Shown here one piece after another: positions 11,627 through 25,618 of a DNA stretch of 64,000 bases (positions within the stretch are counted from its first letter, which is position 1; each line of letters opens with the position of its first letter). The position numbers and the translations under genes are program-made. The notes beneath the pieces are model-generated. The model did not search any database and had not been told where the DNA came from. It was given only the letters and a program-made list of their open reading frames with translations. Source of the DNA: Protula sp. h YS-2021 (lineage: Eukaryota > Annelida > Polychaeta > Sabellida > Serpulidae); assembly GCA_949752745.1 (NCBI GenBank), contig OX457026.1:36498723-36562722 (forward strand), written 5' to 3'.

Positions 11627-14600
11627 TTAGAAATTTAAGGTATTCAATAAAGTACACTTCTCTATTTTTAAGATTGCAATGATGAATGAAAAATCAACCA
11701 TATAACTCCTCTTTCTTAAGTTATCACTTAAGTTATCACTTCGAATAATTTCCAAAAGTTTCATTCTGTTCGACAGAGCGATAATGACTTTTATCATAAT
11801 GTTATTATTTATAACATTTTCTAATAATTTCCAGAATAAGGTTAAATTTGAACAGAGGATAAACATATACATGATATCCTTCTTCACTTCACAATTTTGA
11901 CATTTCGATGTGACCGTCGGGTCAAATTTTGCGACTATGTAATGTGATGCATAGTTTTTATGCATAATTTTATAGTTTAATATACTGTCCCGAACATTTC
12001 TTGTCAAATATTTCGTCTTACCAAAGATTTCTTTAAATTCACATTCAGTCATATATATAAATTTTCATTTTTACACTTTCTATACAGCTTGGTGTAGTTT
12101 CCTGAAGTCCGATTAATTAATTTTGAACAATTTCAGGCAACACTGAGTTATAAAATTTAGATGTAGACACAACTTCACCTTTTTTACTACTTTTAATGAT
12201 TTTTAATCTAGTGCCAATACATTTTTTGCGGAATTGCTGCCACCAAGCTGAATAAATTCAAGACATTTATTTTCAATCAAACCTCTTTTTTATTTCTAGC
12301 GGTAACATAATGGATCCATCCTTATTTGCTATATCTGAGATATACAATATTTTTTTTGGTATATAATTCTTTAAAAATACCGATGAACTTCCTATTGGTA
12401 TATACTTGTTGTACCATATGCATTGAATTAGTATATCCATAACTTGAAATGCTCAGATTTTGCACTAAACCAATAATGAAAAATTTCTTTATAAAAATCG
12501 GGCATTTCGAAGTATAATTTTTTAGATTTAGAGAAATAGAGAGTATATCAGAGAACTTTAGAGACTCTGGCAAGTACTCTCGGATAAACTCAATATTCAA
12601 AGATTTCTTGAGGTTAAATAGGCTTTTTATCCACATAATTTGTTGTGCCTCTAAAATCGTTGATTTTGTCTTTAAGATTGATATTATATATGGTGTCCAC
12701 ATCGTTGAAGTATCGTATTCCAAGCGGTTTCACGTCACCTGTTGTCCATTTTAAACGAAAGGGCTTCGATATATGAAAGTGTATCTTTGGCCTAGCTATT
12801 TGTAGTATTTTAGATTTCTCAACATTGATTTTGTGTCCTGAAGTAAAATAAAATAAACTTAAGATATTTAAGGCCTGTCTCAATGATATAATGTCAGATA
12901 CCACAAGGAGGCTTATTTTTGTTTCTAAATCATTATGTTTTATTTTCGTTATGTGTTTGTTTGCTCTTATTGCTAAAACCAATATTTCTACTGCAATAAT
13001 AAAAAGTAATGCCGATAAAGGATCTCCTTAGCATACACCGTTTCTTACTTTTAAATATTTACTGGTGTTCCCATTGTTTATTCAATTTTCAATGTCAGCA
13101 TAAGCTACTTGAAGAGCGAATATTATAACCGATAAATCTGTTTTTAATAAAACCGTTTTGATCAGTTCCTATTATATTTGACATTTTATATTATTTTTTT
13201 AAAATCTTCTTGCAAAACAGTTTGTCAGTATTTTCGTATCGGTATTTAACAGAATAATCGGTCTCCAGTTTTTAAGTTCAGTAAGGTCTTTACCTTTTTA
13301 GAAATCAGTCTAGTGATAATGCGCTTTTGTTTACATTTAAGATTTCCACATTGAAAGCTGTATTTGTAAGAATGGAGAAGATAATCTGAATCTCGTTCGA
13401 AAAGAAAATATAAAATTCTTTTTGTGAGACCGTCTGTGCCTGGAGTTTTATTTATATCCGTTAATTTTACTCATTCATAAAGTTCTTCTTTGGTAAGATC
13501 CTTGTTCTGCATTACTTTATCTTCATAGCTAGTTTGTAGAATAGAAAGGATGCCCTTAGGGGTTATTATCTCTTCGCCATTTATTCTTACGAGTCTAGTA
13601 ATCTTCTTTTGCTCGTAGTTTTGTCTTTCCAAATTAAAGAATAGGAAAGAGTTTCTTTGGTCAAGTTCCAGAAAATACGCTTTGCTACGTAAATAATGGC
13701 CATAGGATTCTGTGTATTCTAACGTCTCAAGGTCAATCCTTACAGCTTCAATTTCAAACTGTATTTCTGTATTGTATCTGTATTTGTTCTGGATTTTGAT
13801 TTATTGGCCATTTCTGTTTCTACCACGTTTAACCTGTTGCAAAGATTTTGTTTTTCAATTTTCTTTTGTTTTGATATGTTCTTGGAATATGTAATTGATT
13901 CTTTTCTAAATGAGTGCTTCAAGTACTCTCAGTCATTGTGAGGGTTACTTAATGTGAATTGTCTATGTTCTGCTATTGTGTTTTTAATGAGGGTGACGTA
14001 ATTATCGTCTTGAAGTCAATATGAAACGAATTTCCACCAACCAGAACCTCCTTTAAAATTTTCATCAGTGACACAAATTTTTAATATGACAGCACTATGA
14101 TCTGATCTATAGCCAGGTACTTTATCGATATAATTTAAATCAAAATTTATAGATGATGAGGTTAGCCAGTAGTCTGGTCTTGATTGTGTCAATGAGGGGT
14201 GTAGGTAAATCGACATGTTTTTTCGTTTTTACTCGCCACAAGTGAACGAGATTAAAGTCATCGCATAATTGTAGCAATTTGTTACTCTAAACTTCGCGAA
14301 ATTCCGTGGCAATTTCTCTGGCTCGACATCAAGGATTTCATTTAGGTCTACCCCTAATAGTAACTTTACATTTCGCCTGTCAACCAAAAGGCTATAGATC
14401 TTCTCTCAAAAATTAACCTTTTCGATTTGCTGCAGATAGATTTAAGATACAATATGGGATTTCATTGATGTTTATGTATATCAGTTAATATCATCCTGTA
14501 GTAGCAGTCTTATAGAGTAACATGTTAATGATCGAGCATTTTCTAATGATAGTGAGTACCCCTTTGCTTGAGGTTGTGCCTGAGGAGAATATCATTTCAT

Positions 14601-14760
14601 CACCTTTACTGTAGCAATCCCACTGTGATTTTCAAAGCTTTTCTTAATTTGTACAAGAGTGAGTTTCTTGAAACATAATTAGATCAAATTCTCCTTTTGG
14701 ATGATATCTGATAAATGCAATGTTTCGTTATGCTTCTGTTTGTTTCGCAAATAACTACAG
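11627..14760 (-). pseudogene. Decayed non-LTR retrotransposon (Tx1/L1-like LINE)
   Basis: Reading the minus strand from about 14760 gives an apurinic-type endonuclease with many stops and shifts: FDLIMFQETHS, then VDRRNVKLLLGVDLNEILD, then a segment ending PGYRSDHSAVILK (14216-14016). From about 13460 the reverse transcriptase follows: PGTDGLTKRILYF, VRNGVC-stop-GDPLSALLFII, then SGHKINVEKSKI and KPLGIRYF, with the catalytic Tyr-Ala-Asp-Asp decayed. The C-terminal part (12723-11627) has a Cys-rich zinc-knuckle-like CQNCEVKKD region. No intact open frame remains, so it is a fossil copy. Confidence 0.85.
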
Positions 14761-15260
14761 TTATGTGAAAAAGTGTTCATTCCGTAGCCATCAAATCTTA
14801 TTAGTTACATTTTTTGAGTGTTTATCAGCGGTAGATATGCGATGTTCTCCATGAGAGAAAAATTTGTAACAGTAACGTAAAAAAGATGCAGTGCAATTAA
14901 ACAACGTAGTAAGCATAGCTTTGGTTTGAAAATAGGGAGCACTAAATGATATCTACTCAAGTTTTAAATGTTTGGAGAGAATAAAATACAAACGTCTTAC
15001 AGTGTTTTAGGACGGCCAACGCACCTTGCCATGCATGTAATACCATAGCTGTCAGCTATAGTACTAGTACTAGTTCATTAATATTTAACATGTTTATAGC
15101 TTTTTTCAAAGAAGACAGAGTAAGAAATCATTATCAGTCACCCATCCGAACAATTTTTGAATTAAACCTTCACTGGTCACAGCTATTACTGTTGTACTGT
15201 TCAACCAACGTACATGGTTTACTCATCGTTTACCCATCTCCACTGCATGCATTCGACGAA

Positions 15261-15284
15261 GTATACATACATACATACATACGT
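15261..15284 (+). repeat. CATA microsatellite
   Basis: About five perfect catacatacata units. Confidence 0.8.
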
Positions 15285-15364
15285 AATCAATGCTGAATGA
15301 AACGGAACATACGTGCATTCTAATGTAACGCATTAACTGCAATACCATTCATCTTCCAGTATGT

Positions 15365-15700
15365 ATAAACGGCTTTGATATCAAGAATTAATTTCAGACA
15401 TCATTATTTCAGAATGAAACTTTTTAAATTTGTATTTTGAAATCTGCAGATGATTTTTTTTATTTCAAAAATCTGTGAACAAAATAACGACTGGTCTTTG
15501 TATGCAGAATCTTTCTTTAATTTTTTTGCTGTACAAAAAAGAAGCAATTCTTAAGATCAAAACTTATATTGTGATTATTGATCTCAATAATTCAAGTTTT
15601 CATCTCCAAAATTTAATTGCTATTGGAGAAATGAGATAATATTGTTATTAGTTCGTTAACGAGGTTTTCAGCAGATTATAATTCAACCGCTTTCGTATTC
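15365..15700. repeat. GATATC-rich dispersed element fragment, copy 2
   Basis: It holds ttgatatcaagaattaattt, a tract with catcattatttcagaatgaaac, a long T run, and ttgatctcaataattcaag, in the same order as the 36.6-37.6 kb copy. No coding potential. Confidence 0.6.
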
Positions 15701-15904
15701 ATATGTCTTTAATAGTTGTAATAAAACTCGTTGAAATGAGAAATTAAAATGAAAATTGTGAGTTAAAGATCGACAACATCATTTGAGTACACTATTATAG
15801 ATAATTATGCACTCGTATCCCATCATTATTGCTAGAACCTCGAAAATTGGACCATTTTCGCTCACTCCCAAAGCTTGTGCCTTTTCAATTAAAAAAAGCT
15901 GTCC

Positions 15905-16055
15905 GCCGCTCTGTCCACAAAGGTTAACTTTCACGGTTAACTGACCCACTTAACTAAGAATTTGGGTTAGTTAACAGAGATGTTAGCTTGTATTCATGGA
16001 GCGAGTTAACTGAAAGTTAACTCACCGTTTGTTCAGTTAACTGAAGCAATTAACT
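15905..16055. repeat. GTTAAC-rich repeat, left copy
   Basis: The tract ccacaaaggttaactttcac, then repeated gttaactgac/agttaactgaa motifs, is closely matched in inverted orientation at 24055-24215. Confidence 0.65.
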
Positions 16056-16129
16056 AGAAGTAACTCAATTTGTGGGAATTCCCAAAATGACGTAAGAATT
16101 GCAAGGTAGCCACAGGAGAAAGTGACTGT

Positions 16130-16580
16130 GATGCTTTTGTTGCATGCTTTTAGCCTGTCCTTGCAGAAACATTTTCTGCACACGCAACAAGCGCGCACCA
16201 GGCATGTTGCACGTGCACATGCGCGCAGAAACACTGCTTTTCAAACGGCCGTGCTTTCACCCTTTCAGTGCAGACACAATTTACGCACAGCTTAATTTTT
16301 AGGAAATGAAGTGGCTGCCCGTGCTTTAGCCTGTCAATTCCTTTGATTTTATATTTATTAAGTATTATTTATTTATTCATTTATTGACTGTTTTTTATAA
16401 TGCACTTATTTAGCATTGCACTAAAAGGACATTTTTAGTATGTTTGTTGAACACGACACGACATCGGCACGGTAGTACCGTACTTTATAGAAAAAACATT
16501 AATCAACACGACACAACGTCTGCACGTCAGTTAAGTGCTTTAAGCCTGTCCGTGCTTTAAGCCTGTTTATGCCGGTGTTT
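16130..16580 (+). repeat. GCCTGTCCGTGC repeat, first block
   Basis: Dispersed units contain cacgacacaacgtctgcacg and gtgctttaagcctgtccgtg with intervening AT-rich DNA (16360-16440). The same units form the block at 17.6 kb and reappear at 19830-19900 in the opposite sense (gcacggacaggctg). Confidence 0.6.
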
Positions 16581-17589
16581 CGTGACGAGAATTCCCCAGT
16601 CTGAAAAACCCCCCTTGCCTATATAACACATTATATTAGTATGTAATCCCCTGAGGGGTTTGGGGGGGTTTCTCAGCACGGCCAAAATGTAAACAAGTAT
16701 GCGAGGTGCTAACATCTTATGTAAACAATTCATGCAGCACCCCGCAAGAAGTTAGAGTCAGCAAACTTTACACACTTTATTTCATGTTTTTGGCCAAATT
16801 CCAAGGAAATTTATAGATAAAAACCCACACTGAGGTTCAGCACGCAAGAAGTTACAGTCACACCATATTTCATGCTTTTCGCCACATTAGATATTTATAT
16901 ATTCCAAGGAAATTTATAGATAAATACCCACACTGAAGTGTAATGCCCATTGGTTTCCAAGGGTAATGTTAATAATCGTTATCCCAAACACATAACTTAG
17001 ATACCGGAGATTTGTAAACGAATCCACATCTGTACATTACGCAATTACAATACTTTAATCTACAAAGAAGCATTTATCTATTCACGAAACTTTTTTGAAA
17101 TCGAACCTTTTTAAGGAAATTCAAATCCGTGCTGTCGATAATCGGTTAAATTTTTACTGAAGACCTTAATCTCTAGAAGTAGCGTTTCAGAACCGGAGAA
17201 TTTTTAGATGAATCCACATCTCATCTGTGTATATAATCTGCTTATTTTCTTAAGGTAAGTCAAATCATTTTCACTGTTAATCGGCTGATATGGATACAAA
17301 CAAAGCGAACAGTGTAGAATTCTTTCCCAAAGAGTTTTTGTGTGAAAACTGTACCTGTACTTGGAACCGAGAAATAAAAATGTTCGTGTGTTTCAAATGT
17401 CTTTTTTTATCTTTTCAAAATGCAGAAAAATACGGTGTGTAAAATCGACAACCAGGCCTTGACAATCCGCTGAAATATGGTGTGTAAAATTAGGGGTGGG
17501 GGAATTTCTGTCACGCCAGGTTTTCCAGAATGCACCATATGCGTGCTGGAAAACCCAGGGGGTTTTCTGGCACGGGGGGAATTTCGGTC

Positions 17590-17965
17590 ACCCAACACCG
17601 GCAAACATTGTTTCTAAAGAAAGATTAACCAATACGACACAACCGCGCCAAGGCAGTTGCGTGCTTTTATCCTGCCCGTGCGAACGCTGTTTCTATATAA
17701 AACATTAACACGACACAACATCTGCATGTCAGTTGCGTGCTTTAAGCCAACCCGTGCTTTAAGTCTGTTTAAGCCTGCAAACGTTGTATCTTTATAAAAC
17801 ATTGACCAATAGAACAGCGGCATGTGCGCTGCTCGCTTTTAGCCTGTCCGTGCAAACATTATTTCTGTATGAAGCATTAATCAACATGACACTATAAAAG
17901 CACGGCAAATGAGTGCTTTTAGCCTGTCTGAGCAAACTCTGTTTCTACTTCTCTTCTCCGATGAT
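17590..17965 (+). repeat. GCCTGTCCGTGC minisatellite, about four ~85-bp units
   Basis: Four diverged units each read approximately: attaaccaacacgacacaac, cagttgcgtgctttta, gcctgtccgtgcaaac, and tgtttctatataaaac. No protein frame persists through the units. Confidence 0.65.
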
Positions 17966-20399
17966 GGTGTGAAAAGCAAATAAGGTTATTTGCACGGCAA
18001 ACTGCGTGCAAACACCATGCCAAAAAAATTTTGACTAGGAAAGAGGCTGAAAAATTTTAAAATAGGTAGACAGGGTATTGACACGATATTCAGCATGCAA
18101 AAAGCATCATACAAAGTTAATATCTGAAAAAATTCTAATTATTACCTAAAGCCAATAAAGGCTATTTGCACGACAAACTGCATGCAAACATCCTGCCAAA
18201 ATTTTGTGACTAGGAAAGAGGCTATAAAACTTATAAAATAGGCTGACAGGTTATTGGCACGGCATTCAGCATCCAAAAGCATCATAGAGGGGATATGTTT
18301 AAACAATTCACCTTTATTAGGATTTGTCTTATGGAATATTGCCTTATTATTCTACGTGCAAGAATGTTAATTTATAGTTTATTTGCGCAACCGGTTTGAA
18401 GTAGCGATTTTTCTGAGCTAAGCTCAGTCCCATAACCTCTATATAATGTAATTAAATAATAGCGATTGAATAAATGGCAATAGCTGTTTTCCTAATACAG
18501 ATGCCTTTTATCTGCCGTTTGATCGATCCGATGCTTTATTAATAATAGGTCATTTCAGTAGAAATAAATCCTTATAACAAATTGGTATATTTGTCCAAAA
18601 AAAAAGAAGAAGAAAAACATATGAAAGTAGCGGTAGTAAGGTTAGTGGTACTGACCATCCTCTACTGGCAGTCTTAACCATTAACGCCTTTTTTTTTGAC
18701 GAGTAAAGCCTTTAAATATTTTTTGATTTTGGCTTTTAAGAAAATTTATCACAGCCGTTCAAGCAGATCATGCTAAAGGCTAGCCAACTGAAAACGTGGG
18801 AAACTGTGTCATCCCTTTTATGTCAGACTCGTGGCTACCAAACACGCCCAATTGGTGGTGGACCGATGAGTGGGAGAAACTACCTAAAAGTGAAAATGCA
18901 AAATACACTTTTACTTGTGAAACGAAATGAAATTTACGAAATGAAACGCCAGGGTTAATTTCGCACAATTTTTGAAACTGTTTATCTGCGTTTTTAGATG
19001 AGATAGAAAGTCGGTCAGGGCGTTTGCCATTCTATACTGCCTGAGAAGGAAACTCCAAGAACTATGAAATTTGTCGTGAAATTGAAGAGAACTGTTGCTA
19101 AATTAATTAAATGAAGCACTAGGTTCCACTTTCTCTAATTTATGACAAAAAATGATATGTCTTGGAAGAAAAAAATTGACAAACGTGCAGAGGAAGATAA
19201 AGTCTTGTAGCACACGCAGTTCTTTGAGGGCTATTGATCATGTTAAATTTACAAGTCGTAAGCGGCTGCTTCCATTCAGCCACGATGTTTTAAAAATTGA
19301 ATCGCGTCTCCAGACAGAATCAGGAAAAATACTGTCAGTATAAGTCGAATAAAAGTAAGAACGTTAAGTTTTATAGCCTCTTTCCTAGTCATAATGTTTT
19401 GTCAGGGTGTTTGATCTAAGTTTGTCATGAATAACTTATTGAGTAAAGAATGGCTTAATCTAGCATTGAAAAGAAAAAAATTCGGGTTCTCACTGTCACC
19501 AAGGGATCCTCAGTACCGAAGGAAATGTTTATTATCATTGACTTTATCTGATATTTAAAACGAAAACAAAAGGAGACCTAAATTTTTGTCGAAAAATATG
19601 GTTATTGTTATTGATTTTTACTAAAATGACTTATTTTAACATTTCATTGTAATTCCTGTTTTCGTATTCATAAATATGCACATTTTCATTGCTTCTAATC
19701 AGATGTTGAAATCGTGAAGGCGGCAATTATTGTTTGAACAGAATGATTAAAATAGTAGAATTACTGTTGTTCTACTTTTTAATGGGAGAAGACACCTAAA
19801 AATTGATTGGAAAATACAGAAACAACTTCGGCACGGAATAAATAAAAGCACGGACAGGCTGTTGGCACGCAACCTAGGGCGTGCTTTTCTTGTTCCGTGC
19901 AACAGGCCCGTTATGACACTGTTTTTTTTTTGTCATAATATTTCATTTTTGCCAAATATCTGTTGTGATCCATGTTGGAGCGGTAGGGGTGTATTCCTTG
20001 CAATGCAAGGAGGTTGGAGCATTGGAGTTTATCAGATAGAAGGGTAACCAATTGAATATTCTATATTTTCGGAATTTTTAATTTTTAAATATTTGTATAT
20101 TATTTATTATGTTATTTAGAGGCATGATTCTTATTTGAACAAAAGTCGTGCCACCGTCAAAAATTTATTCGCGATTTAAATGATAGAAAAGATTAAAACA
20201 ATAATAATGAGATCATTTGTATCCCGCTTTTTCCACCTGGAGCTCAAAGCGTCTTACACATTATCCTTGGTCCTCCAAATTGCATGTGTACAACTGTTAA
20301 ACGGGTCTGATGCCTGTTAATTACAACTTTCGCTAAAACTCCTAAATTTCAGTATGTTTTTTTAATTTCTTAAAATATGAGAAAATAAATGATATAAAT
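17966..20399. other. Non-genic DNA with scattered GCACGG repeat pieces
   Basis: Two diverged direct copies of a ~170-bp phrase (aaggctatttgcacgacaaactgc and gactaggaaagaggct) lie at about 17975-18120 and 18150-18280. Inverted gcacggacaggctg lies near 19850. No gene seen. Confidence 0.45.
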
Positions 20400-22305
20400 A
20401 TTTCTTTTTTATATGAAACATTTTCATCTGTAATTTTCTTTGGTGATCTATGGCGATTTATTTATTTATTATTATTTTTTTGTGATCTGCCAAAACTTGG
20501 CGAAGTGGGGGTTTCAAAATTTCTTGGTTTTCAAAATGCTTCTTCTCCTACAATTTTGATAAGATTTTCTTCAAATTTTGCACGTATATTCATTTGGAAG
20601 ACATCTCTTAAAAATTACTTTTTTGGCGATTCACCAGAAATTCGTCATTTTGTAAATAAATTCGCAGCCAATTTTCAAAATGTTTCATCTCGCACAATAA
20701 TTTCATCGGTTTCCTTCCCAATTTTTCACAATTGTTTTATTTGATGGTTCCCTCTTGAAAAGTTACTTTTTTGGCGAGCCACCAAAAATTGGCCAAATAG
20801 TTGGCATTTATAGTATTATGGTTGCCAATTTTCAAAATACTGCTTCTCCCACAATTTTGTGCCAATGTTCATTAAGGCAGCCTCTCTTAAAGAGTTAATT
20901 TTTATCGATCTACTAAAAATTCGCTAAATGGGGGTCATTTTTTATTTATTGGCAGCCATTTTTCGAAATGCTTCTCCCACAATTTTGATTGGATTTCTTT
21001 CAAATTTTGAACGATTGTTCCCTAGATGGTTCTCTCTTGGAAATTGGCTAGATGGGGGACTTTTTTTAATTTTTTCGCAATCAATTTTCCAAAGGTTTTT
21101 TTCTTCCACAATCTTGATCGGATTACCTTCAGATTTTGCATAAATGTTCACTAGCCTGCAATCTCTTGAAAAGCTACTTTGTGACGATTAACCAAATTTT
21201 GGCCAAATGGGGAGGGAGCATTTATTGGTAACCAATTTTCAAAGAGCTTCTTCTTCCACAATTTTTCATAAAAGTTCACCAGGCGGTCCTCCTTTGAACA
21301 GCTGCTTTTCTCACGATCCGCCAAAAATTGGCTAAATGGGGAGCATTTATAATTTTTTGGTTGGCAGTTTTCATAACGCTTCTACTCCCATAATTTTCTA
21401 TCAGCTTACTTTTAAATATTTACCGGGTAGGCCTCTCTATTTTGGCCGTCCACCAAAAACTGGCCAAATAGGGGCATTTTCTAATTAGTTTTTGTAACCA
21501 GTTTTCCACGGTTTTTTCTTACACAATTTTGATTGGATTGCCTTAAAATTTTGCATAAATGTTCATATGCCTGTTCATATGCTTTGTCTCCCACAATTTT
21601 GATAGGATTGCGTTCAGATAAATGTTCAGTAGGCGGTACTGTGTTGAAAAGCTACTTTTTTGGCGATCTGCCATAAAGTGGCTAAATGGCTGGCATTTAA
21701 AAAATTTTAGCAGCGAATTTTTAAAATCTAATGTTGACCGGTTGTTTCCTAAATGGTTCTCTTTTGAAAATTTAATTTTTTGTCGATCCGACAAAAATTG
21801 GCTAAATGGGGGGCATTTTAAATTTTTTTCGTGACCAATTTTCCAAAGGTTTAATCGAAATGTTTTCAAATTTTGCATAAATGCTAACTAAATAGCCTAT
21901 CATCTCTTGAAAAGTTACTCTTTTGGTGGTACACCAAAAATTGGTCAAACGGGAGGGGGGAACATTTTTCGGTAGCCATTTTTCAAATTCCTTCTTACAC
22001 GATTTTGATCGGATTGTCTTCAAATATTTCATAAATGTTCACTGGGCGATCCATTTTGAAAAGATTTTTTCTGGCGATCCGCCAAAAATTTGCTAAATGG
22101 GGATAGGCATTTACAAATATTAAGTAGCCAATTTTCAAAATGCTTCTCCTAAAATTTTGACCGGACTCGTTAATAAATTTGTACGAGCTTCCAACAACCG
22201 GGTTTAACTATTTGACTGCCACTTTCTGGCGATCATACCAGCCTGTTGATACTTGATTTGCTAGATATCGGCTAGTTACAATGTCCCTGAACATTCTTGT
22301 TTCAT
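20400..22305 (-). mobile_element. Tandem-core element, copy A (minus orientation, degenerate)
   Basis: On the minus strand an aacaagaatgttcagggaca head (22304) is followed by about a dozen diverged units of roughly 130-140 bp. Each carries a variant of ccatttagccaatttttggc and ggatcgccaaaaaagtag. It is the same family, inverted, as the elements at 42.6 and 48.8 kb. The head plus tandem core layout recalls pearl/Helentron-type non-autonomous elements of molluscs. Short open frames within it are by-products of the repeat. Confidence 0.65.
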
Positions 22306-22385
22306 ACAACGTCTTTAAACATTTAATTCATCTCAACTTGTTGAAATCTTCTGTATAACAAGATAAAGGCAGCTGTAGCTAAGCG

Positions 22386-23910
22386 ATATGGAATGCCGTT
22401 TTAACATTTAATGCTTATTTTTGATATCAAAATATAATTAAAGATATCAAGAAATCAATGTAGATCTCAATAATTTATATTTAGCTATCATTAATTGACT
22501 TTTTATGGAATGCCATTTTCCATTTATTAGGGTATTATTGATATAAAGAATTAATTTTTGATCTAAAAAATCCATATTTTGATATCAAGAACTAATTTTG
22601 CTATCTTTAATTGTATTTTTGATATCTCTATATGTATTCTTTTGTTTTTGATATCAATAAATATTTAGAGATATCATGAAATATTTATTGATATCAAAAA
22701 TGATTTAATGATATCTAAAATTGATTTTTTGAGATCAAAGATTCAATTCTTGATAGCAAAAATGAAATATTTGAGAGCTATGGAATGCCGTTTTAACATT
22801 TAATGCTTATTTTTGATATCAAAATATATTTAGAGATATCAATAAATCAATGTAGATCTCATTAATTTATATTTTGCTATCAATAATTGAATTTTAGATG
22901 GCAGAAATTTATTTTTGAGATAAAAAAATCACTTTTACAAACTTAAAAATCTTAAGGGAGACACACATTCACATAAAATATAACGAATCGTCAATTAAAT
23001 TTTGGAGATGTAAATTTGAATTATTGAGATCAATAATAACAACACAATTTTTGATCTCAAGAATTGTTTCTTTTTTGTACAGAAAAAATTAAAATAAAGA
23101 TTCTGTATACAAGGACAGCCATTATTTATTTACAGATGCGTGTTTCTAAATTTTTTATTTAAAAAAATAAACTGATATTTTGATATCAAGAATCAGTTTT
23201 TGAGATCAAAAAATCATTTACAGATTTCAAAATACAAATTAAAAAAGTATCAGTCTGAAATAATGATATCTGAAAAAATTCTTGATATGAATATATAGAA
23301 AATCAATTATTGAGCTCAAAATTGATATTTTGTATCAAATATTTTATTTTTGCCATCAAGAATTGAATTTTTGATCTCAAAAAATCAATTTTAGATATCA
23401 TTAAATCATTTTGGATATCAATAAATAATTCTTGATATCTCTAAATATTTATTGATATCAAAAATTATTTTTTGAGATCAAGAATACATTTAGAGATATC
23501 AAAAATACAATTACAGATAGCAAAAATGAATTCGTGATATCAAAATAAGGATTTTTTGAGATCAAAAATTAATTCTTGATATCAAAAAATCAATTTTTGA
23601 GATCAAAAATTAATTCTTGATATCAATAATTTACTAATAAATGTGAAAACGGCATTCCATAGTGAGCAAAATATCAATTTTGAGCTCAATAATTCATTTT
23701 CCTTTTATTGATATCAAGAATTCATTTCAGATATCATTATTTCAGAAGGAGACCTTTTTAATTTGTATTTTTCCAATTAATTCTTGATATCAAAATTTGA
23801 ATTGATCAAAAATTAATTCTTGGTATCAAGAAATCAATTTTTGGGATCAAAAATTAATTCTTGATACCATTAATTCCCTAATAAATGTGAAAATGGCATT
23901 CCATAAAGTG
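22386..23910. mobile_element. GATATC-rich element with terminal TATGGAATGCCGTTTT repeats, copy 3
   Basis: The left end tatggaatgccgttttaaca (22388) recurs in direct orientation at 22780. Inverted copies end the element at about 23660 (aacggcattccatag) and again at 23900. The interior is an array of palindromic TTGATATCAA motifs joined by A/T runs. The nested ends suggest two overlapping insertions or an internal duplication. No protein is encoded. Confidence 0.7.
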
Positions 23911-24054
23911 ACTCAGGCTTGACTGAATTGTGTTAATTCAGCTAAATATCTTTAAAGCTGTTTACGCTGCTGTATGAAAGGAGCAGAAGTTCCATGAAGC
24001 ACTATTACAGTTTCTCAAACTTAACTCACAGTTTGCCCAATTTCTTTTTCTTTG

Positions 24055-24215
24055 AAAGTGGATGTTTGGGGCACAGTAAACTGACACTTAACCGTCGTGG
24101 ATAGCAATTTAAAATTTTGGTTTAACTGCTGTTTGATTCTATAGAAGTTAACTTAAGTGTGCAGTTAAGTGTACAGTTAACCGCGCAGTTAACTTTTGTG
24201 AGGTCGGTGATCAAC
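24055..24215. repeat. GTTAAC-rich repeat, right inverted copy
   Basis: Several agttaactt/cagttaagtg motifs end at gcgcagttaacttttgtgag, the reverse complement of the start of the copy at 15.9 kb. Confidence 0.65.
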
Positions 24216-25618
24216 TGAAGGGCGTTCAAAGTATCCTACACCCCGCACATCATTTGGTGCTTTGATCCCTCCCCTTGATCTCTCCCTGAAGCGTTGCATA
24301 TTATTACCGCTTGGATTTATTTGTTCCTTTTGTACTGAGAATACTGGAGGATGCCATACATTCTATAGCTGATTTCAAGATGATTTTATTTAGCAACATA
24401 ACAGTTCAGATAATAAAAGGTTTTGTGCAATATATTTATCTTACACCTTTTTTACTTTGTTGACATTTGGTCATCCTCGATCATCTTTGGTATTCCTTGG
24501 TAATTTTTTATTTCTTTGTGAAACTTGATTTTACATGGTCAAGAGTTGTTGTTCTTGCGATATTTTGATTTTCTACACACGATTTACCCTCCGCGACTTT
24601 TGTTTAAGAAAACAGAATCGATGAGCTGAGGCTTTTTATTTCTCTTTACCAACTCTTTACTGACTCATTGTACTACGAGTATTTCGTATTAGCAAAGATT
24701 TTTCTTCCACAGTTCAGAAAAGCAAGCTCTCCTGCTCTGGTCTTTAGTCCATCCATCTAAAAGTGGAGATAAGCGAATTCGAAGCTTTTGTGAAGTAAAG
24801 GTGCCGTATTATTTCGAAACACATGCTTTTTCGAGTGAAAGAGGGATTTGTGTTTCTTTTGTGTGTAAATTCATTTAATGTGAAGGGAAACCCATCTAAT
24901 AGTGGGAAATGTCCTTTTTTTATTATTCATTCAATTCTTGATATCCCCAGTGCTTTCATTGATAAAACGGCAACATTTGTGACAGCGATAACTCAATTAA
25001 TGATATCAATAAATCTATCTTTTTCAATTTTTATATTAAATAAATTAATAATAATAAAACAAAAGAGACAAACTTGTTTTTGATATCAGTCAATTATGTT
25101 TGATATCTAAAACTGAATTATAAATATCAGTAATTCAATATAGTGAATACACTTGAATCATTGATGCAAATGATAAAATTATTGATTAATGTCGACAACT
25201 GGAATATTAGAAATTGTTCATTGATATCTATAAAAGACTTCATGGCAGCAAAATTCCATTGCTAATATCATTAAACGATAGGCAATATATGAAAAACAGA
25301 TAGCCAAAATCAACATTATATTCTATACTTTTAAAAGAGAGGTTTGATATCCCATATTTTTTTTTAACAGTGTTTCTTAAAACGGCAAGAAAATCCATTG
25401 TGTTCTACTCCTAATATAAAATACAGCGAAACCCAGTGAGTAGAACCACTAAATGGGACTGAACTGATAAGGTCCGATTTCTGAGGTGGCGCTGCTTGTG
25501 GGGTTTGTTATAATAGAAGGCAAGTAGACCTGAACTATTTTTCAAAAGTGCTCCTTTTTATGAAGGGGTCCCATTTGCTGAGTGGTATTGCTTTGCGGTT
25601 CCGCTGTAAAAGCAAACC
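24216..25618. other. Non-genic DNA downstream of GT8 terminal exon b
   Basis: It contains gatatc-type motifs (25080-25360) but no gene. It is presumed to include the 3' UTR of the shorter GT8 form near 25.4-25.6 kb. Confidence 0.4.

Noticed and set aside
22386..23910. A CRISPR-like or other regularly spaced array suggested by GATATC repeats
   Set aside because: Spacing is irregular, repeats are short palindromes and the genome is eukaryotic; a dispersed element family explains it.
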